From Mycolicibacterium sp. 018/SC-01/001 (GTDB lineage: Bacteria; Actinomycetota; Actinomycetes; Mycobacteriales; Mycobacteriaceae), in the NCBI RefSeq assembly GCF_007096635.1, contig NZ_VKAA01000002.1, forward strand, positions 62,001-126,000: DNA of 64,000 nucleotides, read 5' to 3'. Positions 25,447 through 34,856 of this stretch are shown here, one piece after another. The position numbers and the translations under genes were made by a program. The notes under the pieces were generated by a model. It ran no database searches. It saw only the letters and a list, made by a program, of their open reading frames with translations, and was not told the DNA's origin. Numbering within the stretch: position 1 is the stretch's first letter; each line of letters starts with the position of its first letter.

Positions 25447-26271
25447 CTAGTCCGGCCCGTAATCTCTCAGAACTTCATCAGACAGGGCGGGCATCACGTC
25501 GTGCGCCCAGTCGCCGAACGGCCGGTCGGTGAGCACGACCAGCGCCAACGCGGCTTCCGGGTCCACCCACAGGAACGTCCCCGACTGCCCGAAATGGCCG
25601 AACGTGCGGCCGGAGTTCCGCGTGCCGGTCCAGTGCGGAGCTTTGCCGTCGCGCAGTTCGAAGCCCAATCCCCAGTCGTTGGGCTGTTGCCGGCCGAACC
25701 CCGGCAGCACGCCGTCGAGGCCGGGGAACTGCACCGACGTCGCCGCGTCGTGCATCGGCGCCGACACCAGCGCCGGCGTGAGCAGCTCGCCTGCGAACGC
25801 GGTCAGGTCCGCGACGGTCGAGGACGCGCCGTACCCGGCCGCTGCGGCGCCGCCGTCCAGCGTGGTGCCCGACATCTCCAGCGGGACGAGCACCGATTCG
25901 GTGAAGTACTCGGTGAACGGGATGCCGGCCTCGCTCTCGAGGGTCTCGGCCAGCACGGCGAAGCCGTGGTTGGAGTAGATGCGCCGCGTGCCCGGCTTGG
26001 CCAGGATCTTCGCCGAGGTCATGTCGTAACCCGCCGCGTGGGCCAGCAGGTGACGGACTGTGGCCTCAGGCGGCCCGGCCGGTGTGTCGAGCTCGAACAC
26101 CCCCTCCTCGACGGCGATCTGCGCGGCGCGCGCGGCGAGCAGTTTGGTCACCGAGGCGAGGGCGAAAGTCTGGGTCTGGTCCCCGTACCGGGCGACGATT
26201 CCGTCCGGCCCGACGACCGCGGCGGCCACGGTGGGGACGGGCCAGTCGGCCAGGGCGTCGAGTGCGCTCAT
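25447..26271 (-). CDS. Serine beta-lactamase/esterase family protein
   Basis: A 274-residue protein of the class C beta-lactamase / D-aminopeptidase-like fold. The nucleophile motif is S40-V-T-K43, the second motif is Y99-S-N, and HFGQSGTFLW holds the third (K/H-x-G-like) motif. No signal peptide is visible, so it is probably a cytoplasmic esterase or peptidase rather than a true beta-lactamase. It is divergent from mscR, with 39 bp between the starts. Confidence 0.88.
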   Translation of the reverse strand: MSALDALADWPVPTVAAAVVGPDGIVARYGDQTQTFALASVTKLLAARAAQIAVEEGVFELDTPAGPPEATVRHLLAHAAGYDMTSAKILAKPGTRRIYSNHGFAVLAETLESEAGIPFTEYFTESVLVPLEMSGTTLDGGAAAAGYGASSTVADLTAFAGELLTPALVSAPMHDAATSVQFPGLDGVLPGFGRQQPNDWGLGFELRDGKAPHWTGTRNSGRTFGHFGQSGTFLWVDPEAALALVVLTDRPFGDWAHDVMPALSDEVLRDYGPD

Positions 26272-26310
26272 CGGTGATGAGCGTAGCGAGGCACATATTA
26301 GGGTTCAGGC

Positions 26311-27405
26311 ATGACTCAAACGGTGCGCGGAGTGATCTCTCGTTCGAAGGGCCAGCCGGTCGAGGTGGTCGACATCGTCATCCCCGACCCGGGGCCCGGC
26401 GAGGTCGTCGTCGCCATCCAGGCGTGCGGGGTGTGCCACACCGATCTGCACTACCGCGAGGGCGGCATCAACGACGAGTTCCCGTTCCTGCTCGGCCACG
26501 AGGCCGCCGGCATCGTCGAGACGGTCGGCGAGGGGGTGACCAATGTCGAGCCCGGCGACTTCGTGATCCTGAACTGGCGCGCGGTGTGCGGTCAGTGCCG
26601 CGCCTGCAAGCGCGGCCGCCCGCACCTGTGCTTCGACACGCACAACGCCGCGCAGAAGATGACGCTGACCGACGGCACTGAGCTGACACCCGCACTCGGC
26701 ATCGGCGCGTTCGCCGACAAGACGCTCGTGCACGAAGGCCAGTGCACCAAGGTCGATCCGGCCGCCGATCCGGCCGCGGCCGGGCTGCTCGGCTGCGGCG
26801 TGATGGCCGGTGTCGGCGCGGCGATCAACACCGGCGCGGTCAACCGCGACGACACGGTCGCCGTCATCGGCTGCGGCGGCGTCGGTGACGCCGCGATCGC
26901 CGGGGCGGCGCTCGTCGGCGCCAAGCGCATCATCGCCGTCGACATGGACAACCGGAAGTTGGAGTGGGCCCGACACTTCGGGGCCACACACACGATCAAT
27001 GCCAAGGAACTCGACGCCGTGGAAACGATCCAGGACCTCACCGACGGGTTCGGTGCCGACGTCGTGATCGACGCGGTCGGGCGGCCAGAGACGTGGAAGC
27101 AGGCGTTCTACGCGCGCGACCTCGCGGGCACCGTGGTCCTGGTCGGCGTGCCCACTCCAGACATGACGTTGGAGATGCCGCTCATCGACTTCTTCTCCCG
27201 CGGTGGATCGCTGAAGTCGTCCTGGTACGGCGACTGCCTGCCGGAGCGGGATTTCCCGACGCTCATCTCGCTGTATCTGCAGGGCCGATTCCCCCTCGAC
27301 AAGTTCGTCTCCGAGCGCATCGGGCTCGACCAGATCGAAGATGCGTTCCACAAGATGCACGCCGGATCGGAAGATGTAGTGCTGCGCTCGGTGGTGGTCC
27401 TGTGA
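26311..27405 (+). CDS. mscR: S-nitrosomycothiol reductase / mycothiol-dependent formaldehyde dehydrogenase
   Basis: Zinc-dependent medium-chain dehydrogenase that oxidises S-hydroxymethyl-mycothiol and reduces S-nitrosomycothiol. The 364 residues include the catalytic zinc segment [24 protein letters not shown], the four-cysteine structural zinc loop [16 protein letters not shown], and the NAD fold [17 protein letters not shown]. The sequence follows M. tuberculosis Rv2259. It overlaps the next gene, a metallo-beta-lactamase-fold hydrolase, in the same order as Rv2259-Rv2260, so the two form a detoxification operon. Confidence 0.94.
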   Translation: MTQTVRGVISRSKGQPVEVVDIVIPDPGPGEVVVAIQACGVCHTDLHYREGGINDEFPFLLGHEAAGIVETVGEGVTNVEPGDFVILNWRAVCGQCRACKRGRPHLCFDTHNAAQKMTLTDGTELTPALGIGAFADKTLVHEGQCTKVDPAADPAAAGLLGCGVMAGVGAAINTGAVNRDDTVAVIGCGGVGDAAIAGAALVGAKRIIAVDMDNRKLEWARHFGATHTINAKELDAVETIQDLTDGFGADVVIDAVGRPETWKQAFYARDLAGTVVLVGVPTPDMTLEMPLIDFFSRGGSLKSSWYGDCLPERDFPTLISLYLQGRFPLDKFVSERIGLDQIEDAFHKMHAGSEDVVLRSVVVL

Positions 27406-28025
27406 GCGCCATCCAGCGGCTGGTCACCAGCGGCACATTCGAACTCGACGGCGGCAGCTGGGATGTCGACAACAACATCTGGCTCGTCGGCGACGACAAG
27501 GACGTCGTGGTGTTCGACGCAGCGCACAGCGCGGCGCCGATCATCGAGGCGGTCGGTGGTCGCAACGTCGTCGCGGTGGTGTGTACCCACGGCCACAACG
27601 ATCACGTGACCGTGGCCCCCGAACTCGGCAAGGCCCTCGACGCCCCGGTGCTGCTGCATCCCGCCGACGACGTGCTGTGGCGAATGACCCATCCTGACAG
27701 CGACTTTCGTGCGGTGGAGGACGGCGAGACGCTGCAGGTGGCCGGCATCGAACTGCGCGCGCTGCACACCCCCGGCCACTCGCCGGGCTCGGTGTGCTGG
27801 CATGCGCCCGAGCTGACCGCGGTGTTTAGCGGCGACACGCTGTTCAACGGGGGCCCGGGCGCCACCGGGCGGTCGTATTCGGACTTCCCCACCATCCTGG
27901 AATCCATCTCGGGACGGCTGGGCGTGTTGCCCGGTGACACCGTGGTCTACACCGGCCACGGCGATTCCACCACCGTCGGCGACGAGATCGTGCACTACGA
28001 CGAGTGGGTCTCCCGCGGCAGCTGA
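27402..28025 (+). CDS. MBL-fold hydrolase (Rv2260-like)
   Basis: A 207-residue glyoxalase-II-like protein. Metal ligands are in [27 protein letters not shown] and TGHGDST, the complete set for a dinuclear site. The GTG at 27402 overlaps the mscR stop and was preferred to the long frame read back through mscR. Its linkage suggests that it hydrolyses a mycothiol thioester such as S-formylmycothiol; that is inference from neighbours. Confidence 0.9.
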   Translation: MSAIQRLVTSGTFELDGGSWDVDNNIWLVGDDKDVVVFDAAHSAAPIIEAVGGRNVVAVVCTHGHNDHVTVAPELGKALDAPVLLHPADDVLWRMTHPDSDFRAVEDGETLQVAGIELRALHTPGHSPGSVCWHAPELTAVFSGDTLFNGGPGATGRSYSDFPTILESISGRLGVLPGDTVVYTGHGDSTTVGDEIVHYDEWVSRGS

Positions 28026-28029
28026 GCCG

Positions 28030-28602
28030 TCAGATGATCACCGGGCCGGGCGCCTGGCGAGCGCGACGACCGGCCCGAACCCACCAGGGGATGGCGACCG
28101 CGAGCTCGAGCAGACCGAGCGCGATCAGCCCGCCCGACCCCCACAGTGCCCACTGGGGTGAACTGTCCCGGCCGAAGGCCAGCCGCGGGTTGATGTAGCC
28201 GCCGACAGGGCCGTCGGTGCGCACGTCGTAGACGCTGTCCTGGGCGACATCAAGCGTCCAGATGCGTACGTGCACATCGTTGTTCACCGAGGTGGTCGAG
28301 CCGATCCCCTCGGTCAGCACAGGATCGGGAACACCGTCGGGCGCATCGATGCCGATCTTCAGCGGCGGCACCGGGAAGCCGCCGTCGGTGCCTCCCGGCA
28401 CAGCGGTGTGGAAGTTGATCGTCGCCTCCCCGGCGGGCAACTGCACCCGGCCGGAGCCGGGTATCGGAATCTCGCCGTAGGCGTCGAAATCGTCGAACAC
28501 GAACGCGCTCAGCACCAGCGTCAGGACCAGCCCCACCACCCCGGCGATCAGCGTCGTCATCGCGCTGATCAGCGCGATACGGGGGCCGAGCGCACCTGTC
28601 AC
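28030..28602 (-). CDS. Hypothetical two-span membrane protein
   Basis: About 190 residues from the GTG at 28602: a first membrane helix (MTTLIAGVVGLVLTLVLSAFVF), an extracytoplasmic domain of about 105 residues beginning FDAYGEIPIPGSGRVQLP, and a second helix (ALWGSGGLIALGLLELAVAIPWW) with a basic tail. No family recognised. The frame stays open to 28719, but that overlaps the divergent methyltransferase start at 28670, so the shorter start is preferred, without a clear ribosome site. Its stop faces the MBL gene four bases away. Confidence 0.7.
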   Translation of the reverse strand: MTGALGPRIALISAMTTLIAGVVGLVLTLVLSAFVFDDFDAYGEIPIPGSGRVQLPAGEATINFHTAVPGGTDGGFPVPPLKIGIDAPDGVPDPVLTEGIGSTTSVNNDVHVRIWTLDVAQDSVYDVRTDGPVGGYINPRLAFGRDSSPQWALWGSGGLIALGLLELAVAIPWWVRAGRRARQAPGPVII

Positions 28603-28669
28603 GCGCGTCAGTGTCGCATGCCGGGCCTTTCGACGGCGCAGACCGCGCGCAAGGACTACCGTCACGAAG

Positions 28670-29752
28670 ATGCCCGAGTCGAGCATCGTGGTACGGCCGG
28701 AACCGGTCGACAGCGGCACCTACACCGCGGGTTCGCGGTTGCAGGCCGCTGGGCTCGCGCGGGCGACCGAGATCTTCAGCGAGGCGGCCGCAGCGGTGCC
28801 GCTGCCCACGCCGCCGCAGCCGATCGTGCTCGCCGACTACGGCGCCGCCACCGGATACAACTCGCTGGTGCCGATGGGTGCGGCGATCTCGGTGCTGCGC
28901 AAGCGAACCCGGCCGGAGCACGCCGTGCTCGTCGCCCACACCGACCGGCCGGACAACGATTTCACGGCGCTGTTCCGGACCCTGGACGAGGACCCGGATA
29001 CCTATCTGACCAAGGACCGCGCGGCCTTCGCTTCTGCAGTCGGCCGCTCGTTCTACGGGCAGATCCTGCCGTCCAACAGCGTCAACCTGGGCTGGAGCGC
29101 GTGGGCGATCCACTGGTTGAGCCAGGTTCCCGCCCCGGTGCTCGGCGCGCACCTGCAGGTGGCCACGTGCGGCGACGAGGAGCTGCAGGAGGCATATGCC
29201 AAGCAGGCTGCGCGGGACTGGCATGAATTCGTCGCGTTCCGCGGCCGCGAACTGTGCCCGGGTGGGCGGCTCGTCGTGACGACGATGGGCATCGGGGACG
29301 ACGGCGAGGTCGGGTTTCGGCCGCTGCTGGCGGCGATGGCAGACGCGCTCGCCGAGGTGACGGCGGCCGGCGTCATCACCGCTGACGAGGCCGCACACAT
29401 GTGCATTCCCACCGTGGCTCGCCGTGCGGCCGATTTCACCGCACCGTTCGCGCCGTCGGGAGTGTTCGAACGCCTGCAGATCGAGCACCTCGAGATCGTC
29501 GATGCCCAGGATCGTTTCTGGGAGCGGTACCAGTCCGACGGTGACGCGGCCGAATTCGGTTCCCGTTGGGCAGGTTTCGCTCGCGCGTCGATCTTCGCGG
29601 CCCTCACGTCAGCGCTCGAGCACGGCTTGGCGGACCCCCGCGCAGCCGACGTGCACGATCGGCTGGAGAAGGGTATCGCCGAGCGGCTGGCCGCCGCCCC
29701 GGAGCGTACCCAGATCCCGCTCGCGTTCGTGGTGCTCGAGAAGCGGCGCTGA
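28670..29752 (+). CDS. SAM-dependent carboxyl methyltransferase (SABATH family, fatty acid O-methyltransferase-like)
   Basis: A 360-residue methyltransferase of the SABATH (Methyltransf_7) family, better known from plants, where members methylate salicylate, jasmonate and related acids. IVLADYGAATGYNSL is the SAM-binding motif, PSNSVNLGWSAWAIHWLSQVP is the hallmark SABATH segment, and LCPGGRLVVTTMG the following strand. Mycobacterial members are known as fatty acid methyltransferases (FAMT) acting on medium/long-chain fatty acids. Divergent from the preceding membrane protein and convergent with the downstream reductase. Confidence 0.85.
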   Translation: MPESSIVVRPEPVDSGTYTAGSRLQAAGLARATEIFSEAAAAVPLPTPPQPIVLADYGAATGYNSLVPMGAAISVLRKRTRPEHAVLVAHTDRPDNDFTALFRTLDEDPDTYLTKDRAAFASAVGRSFYGQILPSNSVNLGWSAWAIHWLSQVPAPVLGAHLQVATCGDEELQEAYAKQAARDWHEFVAFRGRELCPGGRLVVTTMGIGDDGEVGFRPLLAAMADALAEVTAAGVITADEAAHMCIPTVARRAADFTAPFAPSGVFERLQIEHLEIVDAQDRFWERYQSDGDAAEFGSRWAGFARASIFAALTSALEHGLADPRAADVHDRLEKGIAERLAAAPERTQIPLAFVVLEKRR

Positions 29753-29754
29753 GA

Positions 29755-30840
29755 TCAGCGGATCGTGCCCGCTCCGGGGATCAGCGGCAGGTCCAACGCG
29801 GTGACCCAGCCGGGAGACAGCGCGTTGACCGCAGGTACGGCATTGAGCGCTCGCAGCCCCGTGGCCAGACATCCCGCGGCTGCGGCGTCCCGGCCGGACC
29901 CGTCGGTGAACCGGAACGCCGTCTCCTGGCTGATGCTGGGTGTGCCGTCGATGTCGACGCGGTAGACGTCGTTCTGGGTTCCCGACGGCCAGTCCGGCGC
30001 GGCGTCGTGGCCGATGCGGTTGACGTGCTCGAGCTGGATGCGCGTCTCCCCGTGGTAGACACCGTTGATCGTGAAGCGCACGGCCGCGACGTTGCCCGCC
30101 TCGATGACCCCCTTGGCGGTGGGCCGGTCGACGGGTGTCACCCATTTCTCCCATGTCGTGGTGATCTCGTCGAGCATGATGCCCGCCGCGTGCGCGATCA
30201 TCGGAACCGTTGCGCCCCAGGCGAACACGAGGATGTCGGAGTTCTCCAGCATCGCCGTGTAGTCGGGTGGCCTGCCGATCCCCATCTCCCGGTCGTAGTC
30301 CCCGGTGTAGTTCGTGTAGTCCAACAGCTCCGATGCGCGAACCGTGCGGACCCGAGAACACAGCCCCATCAACGTCATCGGGAACAGGTCGTTGGCGAAA
30401 CCCGGGTCGATGCCGGTGGTGAAGCACGACGACTCCCCCAGCTCGCAGGCCACGGTCACGGGTTCGATCCAGTTCGGCGGGTTGAGGTGCATGGTCGGCC
30501 AGATCCACGGCGTCATCGCCGTCGAACACACGTCGATGCCGGCGCGCAGGAAGCGGGTGATGACCTCGATGTTGGTGTCCGCGTGCGCGGCGGTCGGGCC
30601 GTAATGCACCAGCGCATCGGGCTGCAGCGCGATCAGCGCGTCGATGTCGTCGGTGGCCGTGAGTCCGAGCGGCGCTGCCAGCCCGCAGATCTCGCCCACA
30701 TCGCGACCCGCCTTGTCGGGGTTGCTGACCCCGACGCCCACCAGCTCGAAACCCGGATGGTCGACCACCTCGGCGATCACCATCGACCCGACGAACCCGG
30801 TGCCCCAGATGACGATTCGCTTCGCGTCTGCGCGTGTCAC
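29755..30840 (-). CDS. DapB-like NAD(P)-dependent reductase
   Basis: A 361-residue oxidoreductase with a dihydrodipicolinate-reductase-like Rossmann fold (RIVIWGTGFVGSMVIAEVVDHP) and a long C-terminal domain. Mycobacteria carry many such proteins, often annotated as 2,4-diaminopentanoate or amine dehydrogenase-like; the substrate is not known. The GTG at 30840 is preceded by AGGAGG, which fixes the start against the longer frame from 30882. Its stop is two bases from the stop of the methyltransferase gene. Confidence 0.85.
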   Translation of the reverse strand: MTRADAKRIVIWGTGFVGSMVIAEVVDHPGFELVGVGVSNPDKAGRDVGEICGLAAPLGLTATDDIDALIALQPDALVHYGPTAAHADTNIEVITRFLRAGIDVCSTAMTPWIWPTMHLNPPNWIEPVTVACELGESSCFTTGIDPGFANDLFPMTLMGLCSRVRTVRASELLDYTNYTGDYDREMGIGRPPDYTAMLENSDILVFAWGATVPMIAHAAGIMLDEITTTWEKWVTPVDRPTAKGVIEAGNVAAVRFTINGVYHGETRIQLEHVNRIGHDAAPDWPSGTQNDVYRVDIDGTPSISQETAFRFTDGSGRDAAAAGCLATGLRALNAVPAVNALSPGWVTALDLPLIPGAGTIR

Positions 30841-30850
30841 GGCGTTCCTC

Positions 30851-31372
30851 CTAGAAGCAGCGCCGCAGTCCACCGGGTTCACAGATCAGCGGATATCGGT
30901 CGACGGGAGTCGAGAGCGGACCCTTGTAGGCCATCGTGAACCTCGTCGTGATGATGCCCGGGGGCAGCCCGCAGTTGCCGTTGTGTTGCGTCTGACGCAC
31001 ACCCGACATCGTCGCATCGTCGAACTTGACCACCTCAACCGTCGGCGCCCATGAACCGTCGGGGCACTGCATGCCACGATCTTTCGGGGTGGTGAAGGCC
31101 CATTGACCACCGGTGAGCACGGCGTCACCGCCGACCAGGTCGGAACTCGCCTGCACGTGCAGACGGCAGCCCACGGGCAGGTAGAGCGCCTCACGCAGGT
31201 CGCCGACGACGGGGACGCAGGACGGGAACACCGTCCACGTGCCGGGCGCGGCGCCTTCCGGGGTGATCGTGAAGACGCCTTCGATCACCTGGTCGGCGTG
31301 GGCGGGGACGGCGGCGCCGAGAGCTGCGCAGATGCCCAGCAGGAACGCGGCCACGGTGCGCATCATCGTCAC
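30851..31372 (-). CDS. Hypothetical secreted protein
   Basis: A 173-residue protein with a Sec signal peptide ending AVPAHADQ near residue 27. The mature part has six cysteines that could form disulfides, and a beta-rich pattern (GTWTVFPSCVP, GCRLHVQASSD, GQWAFTTP, IITTRFTMAYKG). It resembles a family of small secreted mycobacterial proteins of unknown function. It precedes the reductase gene on the same strand by ten bases and could share its message. Confidence 0.8.
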   Translation of the reverse strand: MTMMRTVAAFLLGICAALGAAVPAHADQVIEGVFTITPEGAAPGTWTVFPSCVPVVGDLREALYLPVGCRLHVQASSDLVGGDAVLTGGQWAFTTPKDRGMQCPDGSWAPTVEVVKFDDATMSGVRQTQHNGNCGLPPGIITTRFTMAYKGPLSTPVDRYPLICEPGGLRRCF

Positions 31373-31474
31373 GCCGAGCAGTATTTCAGCCCGGAGTAGA
31401 CAAAGTCACGGGTTTGCCTGTTCGCGCCACCGGGTAGAGAAACACCACTGGCTCGAGTATCCGGGGTGGTGAAT

Positions 31475-33016
31475 ATGGCGAGGATGGCGGTGCGTACCGC
31501 TGTCCTCGTCATCTTTGTGCTCGTGGCGTCGCTGACGGGCTGCTCGACGGGCAGCCGGGTCGATCTCGGCCAGGGTGCAGCCGGTTCGCTGATCGCCGCG
31601 ATCGCCGGCGAACCCGATCAACTCGATCCGCACAAGACCACCGCGTACTTCTCCTTCGAGGTGCTCGAGAACGTCTTCGACACCCTCGTCGAGCCCGACG
31701 AGAACCTGCAGATGCGCCCCGCGCTCGCGACGTCGTGGGAGGTCTCCCCCGACCAGTTGACGTGGACGTTCCATCTGCGCCGCGGCGTGAAATTCCACGA
31801 CGGTTCGCCGTTCACCGCCGACGACGTGGTGTTCTCCTATCGCCGGATCATCGACGAGAAGCTGGCCAACTCCGACAAGTTCAGCGCGGTGACCGCCGTC
31901 GAGGCGCCGGATCCGGCGACCGTCGTGATCCGCGTGAGCCGGCCGACGCCGAACATGCTCACCAACATCGGCGGCTTCAAAGGCGTCGCGATCGTGTCCC
32001 GCCGCAATGTCGAAAGTGGCCAGATCGCCACCCATCCCGTCGGCACCGGCCCGTTCAGCTTCGCCGGGCAGAAGAGCGGCGACTCGATCTCGCTGGTGGC
32101 CAATCCCGACTACTGGGACGGCCCGCCCGGCGTGCCCGGGGTGACGTTCCGCTTCATCTCCGAACCCTCCACGGCGCTGTCCGCGCTGCAGGCCGGCGAA
32201 GTGGACTGGACGGATTCGATTCCGCCGCAACGAGTCCGACAGCTCTCCGACGACGATTCGCTCCGGCTGGCGGTCACCCCGAGCAACGACTACTGGTATC
32301 TGGCGCTCAACGAGGCCAAGGCTCCGTGGAACGACGTGCGGGTGCGTCAGGCCATCGCGTACGCGATCGACCGTGACGCGATCGTCGCCGCGACGAGCTA
32401 TGGCACCGCGAAGGTCAACGAACTGGCGATCCCTGAGGGCAACCCCTGGTACACGCCGTACGACCGCTACCGCACCGGCGGGCTGGACAAGGCGCGTGAG
32501 TTGCTGGGCCAGGCCGGCGTCACGCCGGGCGATCTCGACATGCTCGTCACCACCGAGTATCCCGAGACGGTGACCGCGGCGCAGATCATCGCCGACAACC
32601 TCGCGCCGCTGGGATTCACGGTCAACATCCGCACCGTCGACTTCGCGACGTGGCTCGACGAGCAGAACTCCGGGCACTTCGACATGCTGATGCTCGGCTG
32701 GCTGGGCAACATCGACCCCGACGATTTCTACTACGCCCAGCACCACACCGACGGCTCGAGCAACGCCCAGAAGTTCTCCGACCCGGAAGTGGACCGACTC
32801 CTCGACGCCGGCCGCGTGGAAACCGATCCGGTCGCCCGCAAGGCCATCTACGCCCGCGCCGCGACGCTCATCGCCGACAAGGTCAGCTACATCTACCTGT
32901 ACAACTCGTCGGTGATCCAGGCCTGGAACCCGGCGCTGACGGGCTACGAGGCCCGCCGCGACGGCGCGGTGCGCTTCCGGCACGCGGCCCTCGACAAGGG
33001 AGGTGACGCCTCGTGA
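31475..33016 (+). CDS. Peptide ABC transporter substrate-binding lipoprotein
   Basis: About 513 residues of the SBP_bac_5 (DppA/OppA) family. A signal peptide with an LTGC lipobox near residue 23 anchors it outside the membrane. Family marks include NVFDTLVEPDENLQMRPALATSWEVSPD, TWTFHLRRGVKFHDGSPFTADDVVFS and VRQAIAYAIDRDAIV. The ATG at 31475 has a GGGG run eight bases upstream; the GTG at 31466 and ATG at 31484 are alternatives. First of four coupled genes (binding protein, two permeases, fused ATPase) that import oligopeptides or a similar solute. Confidence 0.92.
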   Translation: MARMAVRTAVLVIFVLVASLTGCSTGSRVDLGQGAAGSLIAAIAGEPDQLDPHKTTAYFSFEVLENVFDTLVEPDENLQMRPALATSWEVSPDQLTWTFHLRRGVKFHDGSPFTADDVVFSYRRIIDEKLANSDKFSAVTAVEAPDPATVVIRVSRPTPNMLTNIGGFKGVAIVSRRNVESGQIATHPVGTGPFSFAGQKSGDSISLVANPDYWDGPPGVPGVTFRFISEPSTALSALQAGEVDWTDSIPPQRVRQLSDDDSLRLAVTPSNDYWYLALNEAKAPWNDVRVRQAIAYAIDRDAIVAATSYGTAKVNELAIPEGNPWYTPYDRYRTGGLDKARELLGQAGVTPGDLDMLVTTEYPETVTAAQIIADNLAPLGFTVNIRTVDFATWLDEQNSGHFDMLMLGWLGNIDPDDFYYAQHHTDGSSNAQKFSDPEVDRLLDAGRVETDPVARKAIYARAATLIADKVSYIYLYNSSVIQAWNPALTGYEARRDGAVRFRHAALDKGGDAS

Positions 33017-33981
33017 CGACGGTGGTGGCCCACCCGATCACCCGGTTCATCGCGCGGCGGGTGCTGTATTCGCTGATCGTGCTGCTGGGCGTCACCGTGG
33101 TGGTGTTCGCACTCGTGCACCTGGTACCCGGCGACCCGGTCCGCATCGCGCTCGGAACCCGCTACACCCCCGAGGCGTACGAGGCGCTGCGCAGTGCCAG
33201 CGGGTTGGACCGGCCGCTGTGGTCCCAGTTCTTCGGCTACGTGGGCTCGGCACTCACCGGCGATCTCGGTGTGAGCTTCCGCAACGGTGATCCGGTGACG
33301 GTCACGCTGATGGAACGGTTGCCGGCCACTCTGTCTCTGGGCATGGCCGGCATCGTGATCGCGGCGCTGATCGCCCTGCCCGCGGGCACCTACTCGGCGC
33401 TGCGTGAAGGCCGCCTCAGCGACGCCATCGTCCGGGTGACCAGCCAGTTCGGCGTGTCGATCCCGGACTTCTGGCTGGGCATCCTGCTGATCGGCCTGTT
33501 CTCGACGACCCTGGGGTGGCTGCCGACGTCGGGCTATCGGCCGCTGTTCTCCGATCCGGCGGGCTGGTTGAGCCACATCATCCTGCCCGGCTTGACGGTC
33601 GGGGTCGTCGCGGCCGCGATCATGACGCGCTACGTGCGCGCCGCGGTGCTCGACGTCGCCGCGATGGGCTACGTCCGCACCGCGCGGTCCAAAGGTCTCT
33701 CGCCGCGGATCGTCACGTTCCGGCACACGGTGCGCAATGCGCTGGTGCCGATCCTCACGATCACCGGCATCCAGCTCGCCACGCTGCTCGGCGGTGTCAT
33801 CGTCGTCGAGGTGGTCTTCGCGTGGCCGGGCCTGGGTCGGCTCGTCTACAACGCCGTGGCCGCGCGCGACTACCCGGTGATCCAGGGCGCGGTGCTGCTG
33901 ATCGCGGCGCTGTTCCTCGCGATCAACCTCATCGTCGACGTGCTGTACGCGGTGGTCGATCCGAGGATCCGGCTGGCATGA
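33013..33981 (+). CDS. Peptide ABC transporter permease, DppB type
   Basis: A 322-residue inner-membrane permease of the BPD_transp_1 family with six predicted helices. The start has the DppB-type N-terminal helix and HLVPGDPVRIALG; the EAA loop that docks the ATPase is AAMGYVRTARSKGLSPRIVTFRHTVRNAL. The GTG overlaps the stop of the binding-protein gene, and its own stop overlaps the next permease start (ATGA). Confidence 0.93.
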   Translation: MTTVVAHPITRFIARRVLYSLIVLLGVTVVVFALVHLVPGDPVRIALGTRYTPEAYEALRSASGLDRPLWSQFFGYVGSALTGDLGVSFRNGDPVTVTLMERLPATLSLGMAGIVIAALIALPAGTYSALREGRLSDAIVRVTSQFGVSIPDFWLGILLIGLFSTTLGWLPTSGYRPLFSDPAGWLSHIILPGLTVGVVAAAIMTRYVRAAVLDVAAMGYVRTARSKGLSPRIVTFRHTVRNALVPILTITGIQLATLLGGVIVVEVVFAWPGLGRLVYNAVAARDYPVIQGAVLLIAALFLAINLIVDVLYAVVDPRIRLA

Positions 33982-34856
33982 CGACCACCGAGCCCGCCCG
34001 TATCTCGTCCTGGCGCATCCTGGCGCGCAATCCGGTCACCGCGGTCAGCGCGCTGGTGCTGCTGGCCGTCGTCGTCATCGCGGTGTTCGCCAATGCGATT
34101 GCGCCGCAGGGTGTCAACGACGTCGACGTGCCCGATGCGTTGCAGCCGCCGAGCGGCGCGCACTGGTTCGGCACCGACGAGCTGGGGCGCGACGTGCTCT
34201 CCCGGGTGCTGGTGGCCACCCAGGCGTCGATGCGCGTCGCGGTGATCAGCGTCGCCTTCGCCGTCGTCGTCGGCGTGACGGTCGGGGTGCTGGCCGGATA
34301 CCGCGGCGGCTGGCTGGACACCGTGCTGATGCGCGTGGTGGACGTGATGTTCGCGTTCCCGGTCCTGCTGCTCGCACTGGCCGTCGTCGCGATCCTGGGC
34401 CCCGGCCTGACCACGACGATCCTCGCGATCGGCATCGTGTACACGCCGATCTTCGCCCGGGTGGCGCGCGCCAGCACCCTGGGCGTGCGCACGGAACCGT
34501 ATGTCGCGGTGTCCCATGCGATGGGCACCCCTGACCACCTGATCCTGCGCCGCCACATCCTGCCCAACATCGCGGGCCCGCTGATCGTGCAGACCTCGCT
34601 GTCGCTGGCGTTCGCGATCCTGTCCGAGGCGGCGCTGTCCTTCCTCGGCCTCGGTATCCAACCGCCGCAGCCGTCGTTGGGCCGGATGATCTTCGATTCG
34701 CAGGGGTTCGTGACGATGGCGTGGTGGATGGCCGTGTTCCCCGGTGCGGCGATCGTCGTGATCGTGCTGGCCTTCAACCTGATGGGTGACGGACTGCGCG
34801 ACGTGCTCGACCCGAAACGGCGGACCAGCGCCGAGGCCCGCGGGGTGGCGCGATGA
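33978..34856 (+). CDS. Peptide ABC transporter permease, DppC type
   Basis: A 292-residue permease with the DppC N-terminal helix, HWFGTDELGRDVLSRVLVATQASMRVA (the OppC_N region), and the EAA loop EPYVAVSHAMGTPDHLILRRHILPN. The ATG at 33978 was chosen because it overlaps the preceding stop and gives the standard length; the long frame from 33516 is an out-of-frame reading of the first permease gene. The stop overlaps the start of the ATPase gene. Confidence 0.93.
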   Translation: MTTTEPARISSWRILARNPVTAVSALVLLAVVVIAVFANAIAPQGVNDVDVPDALQPPSGAHWFGTDELGRDVLSRVLVATQASMRVAVISVAFAVVVGVTVGVLAGYRGGWLDTVLMRVVDVMFAFPVLLLALAVVAILGPGLTTTILAIGIVYTPIFARVARASTLGVRTEPYVAVSHAMGTPDHLILRRHILPNIAGPLIVQTSLSLAFAILSEAALSFLGLGIQPPQPSLGRMIFDSQGFVTMAWWMAVFPGAAIVVIVLAFNLMGDGLRDVLDPKRRTSAEARGVAR

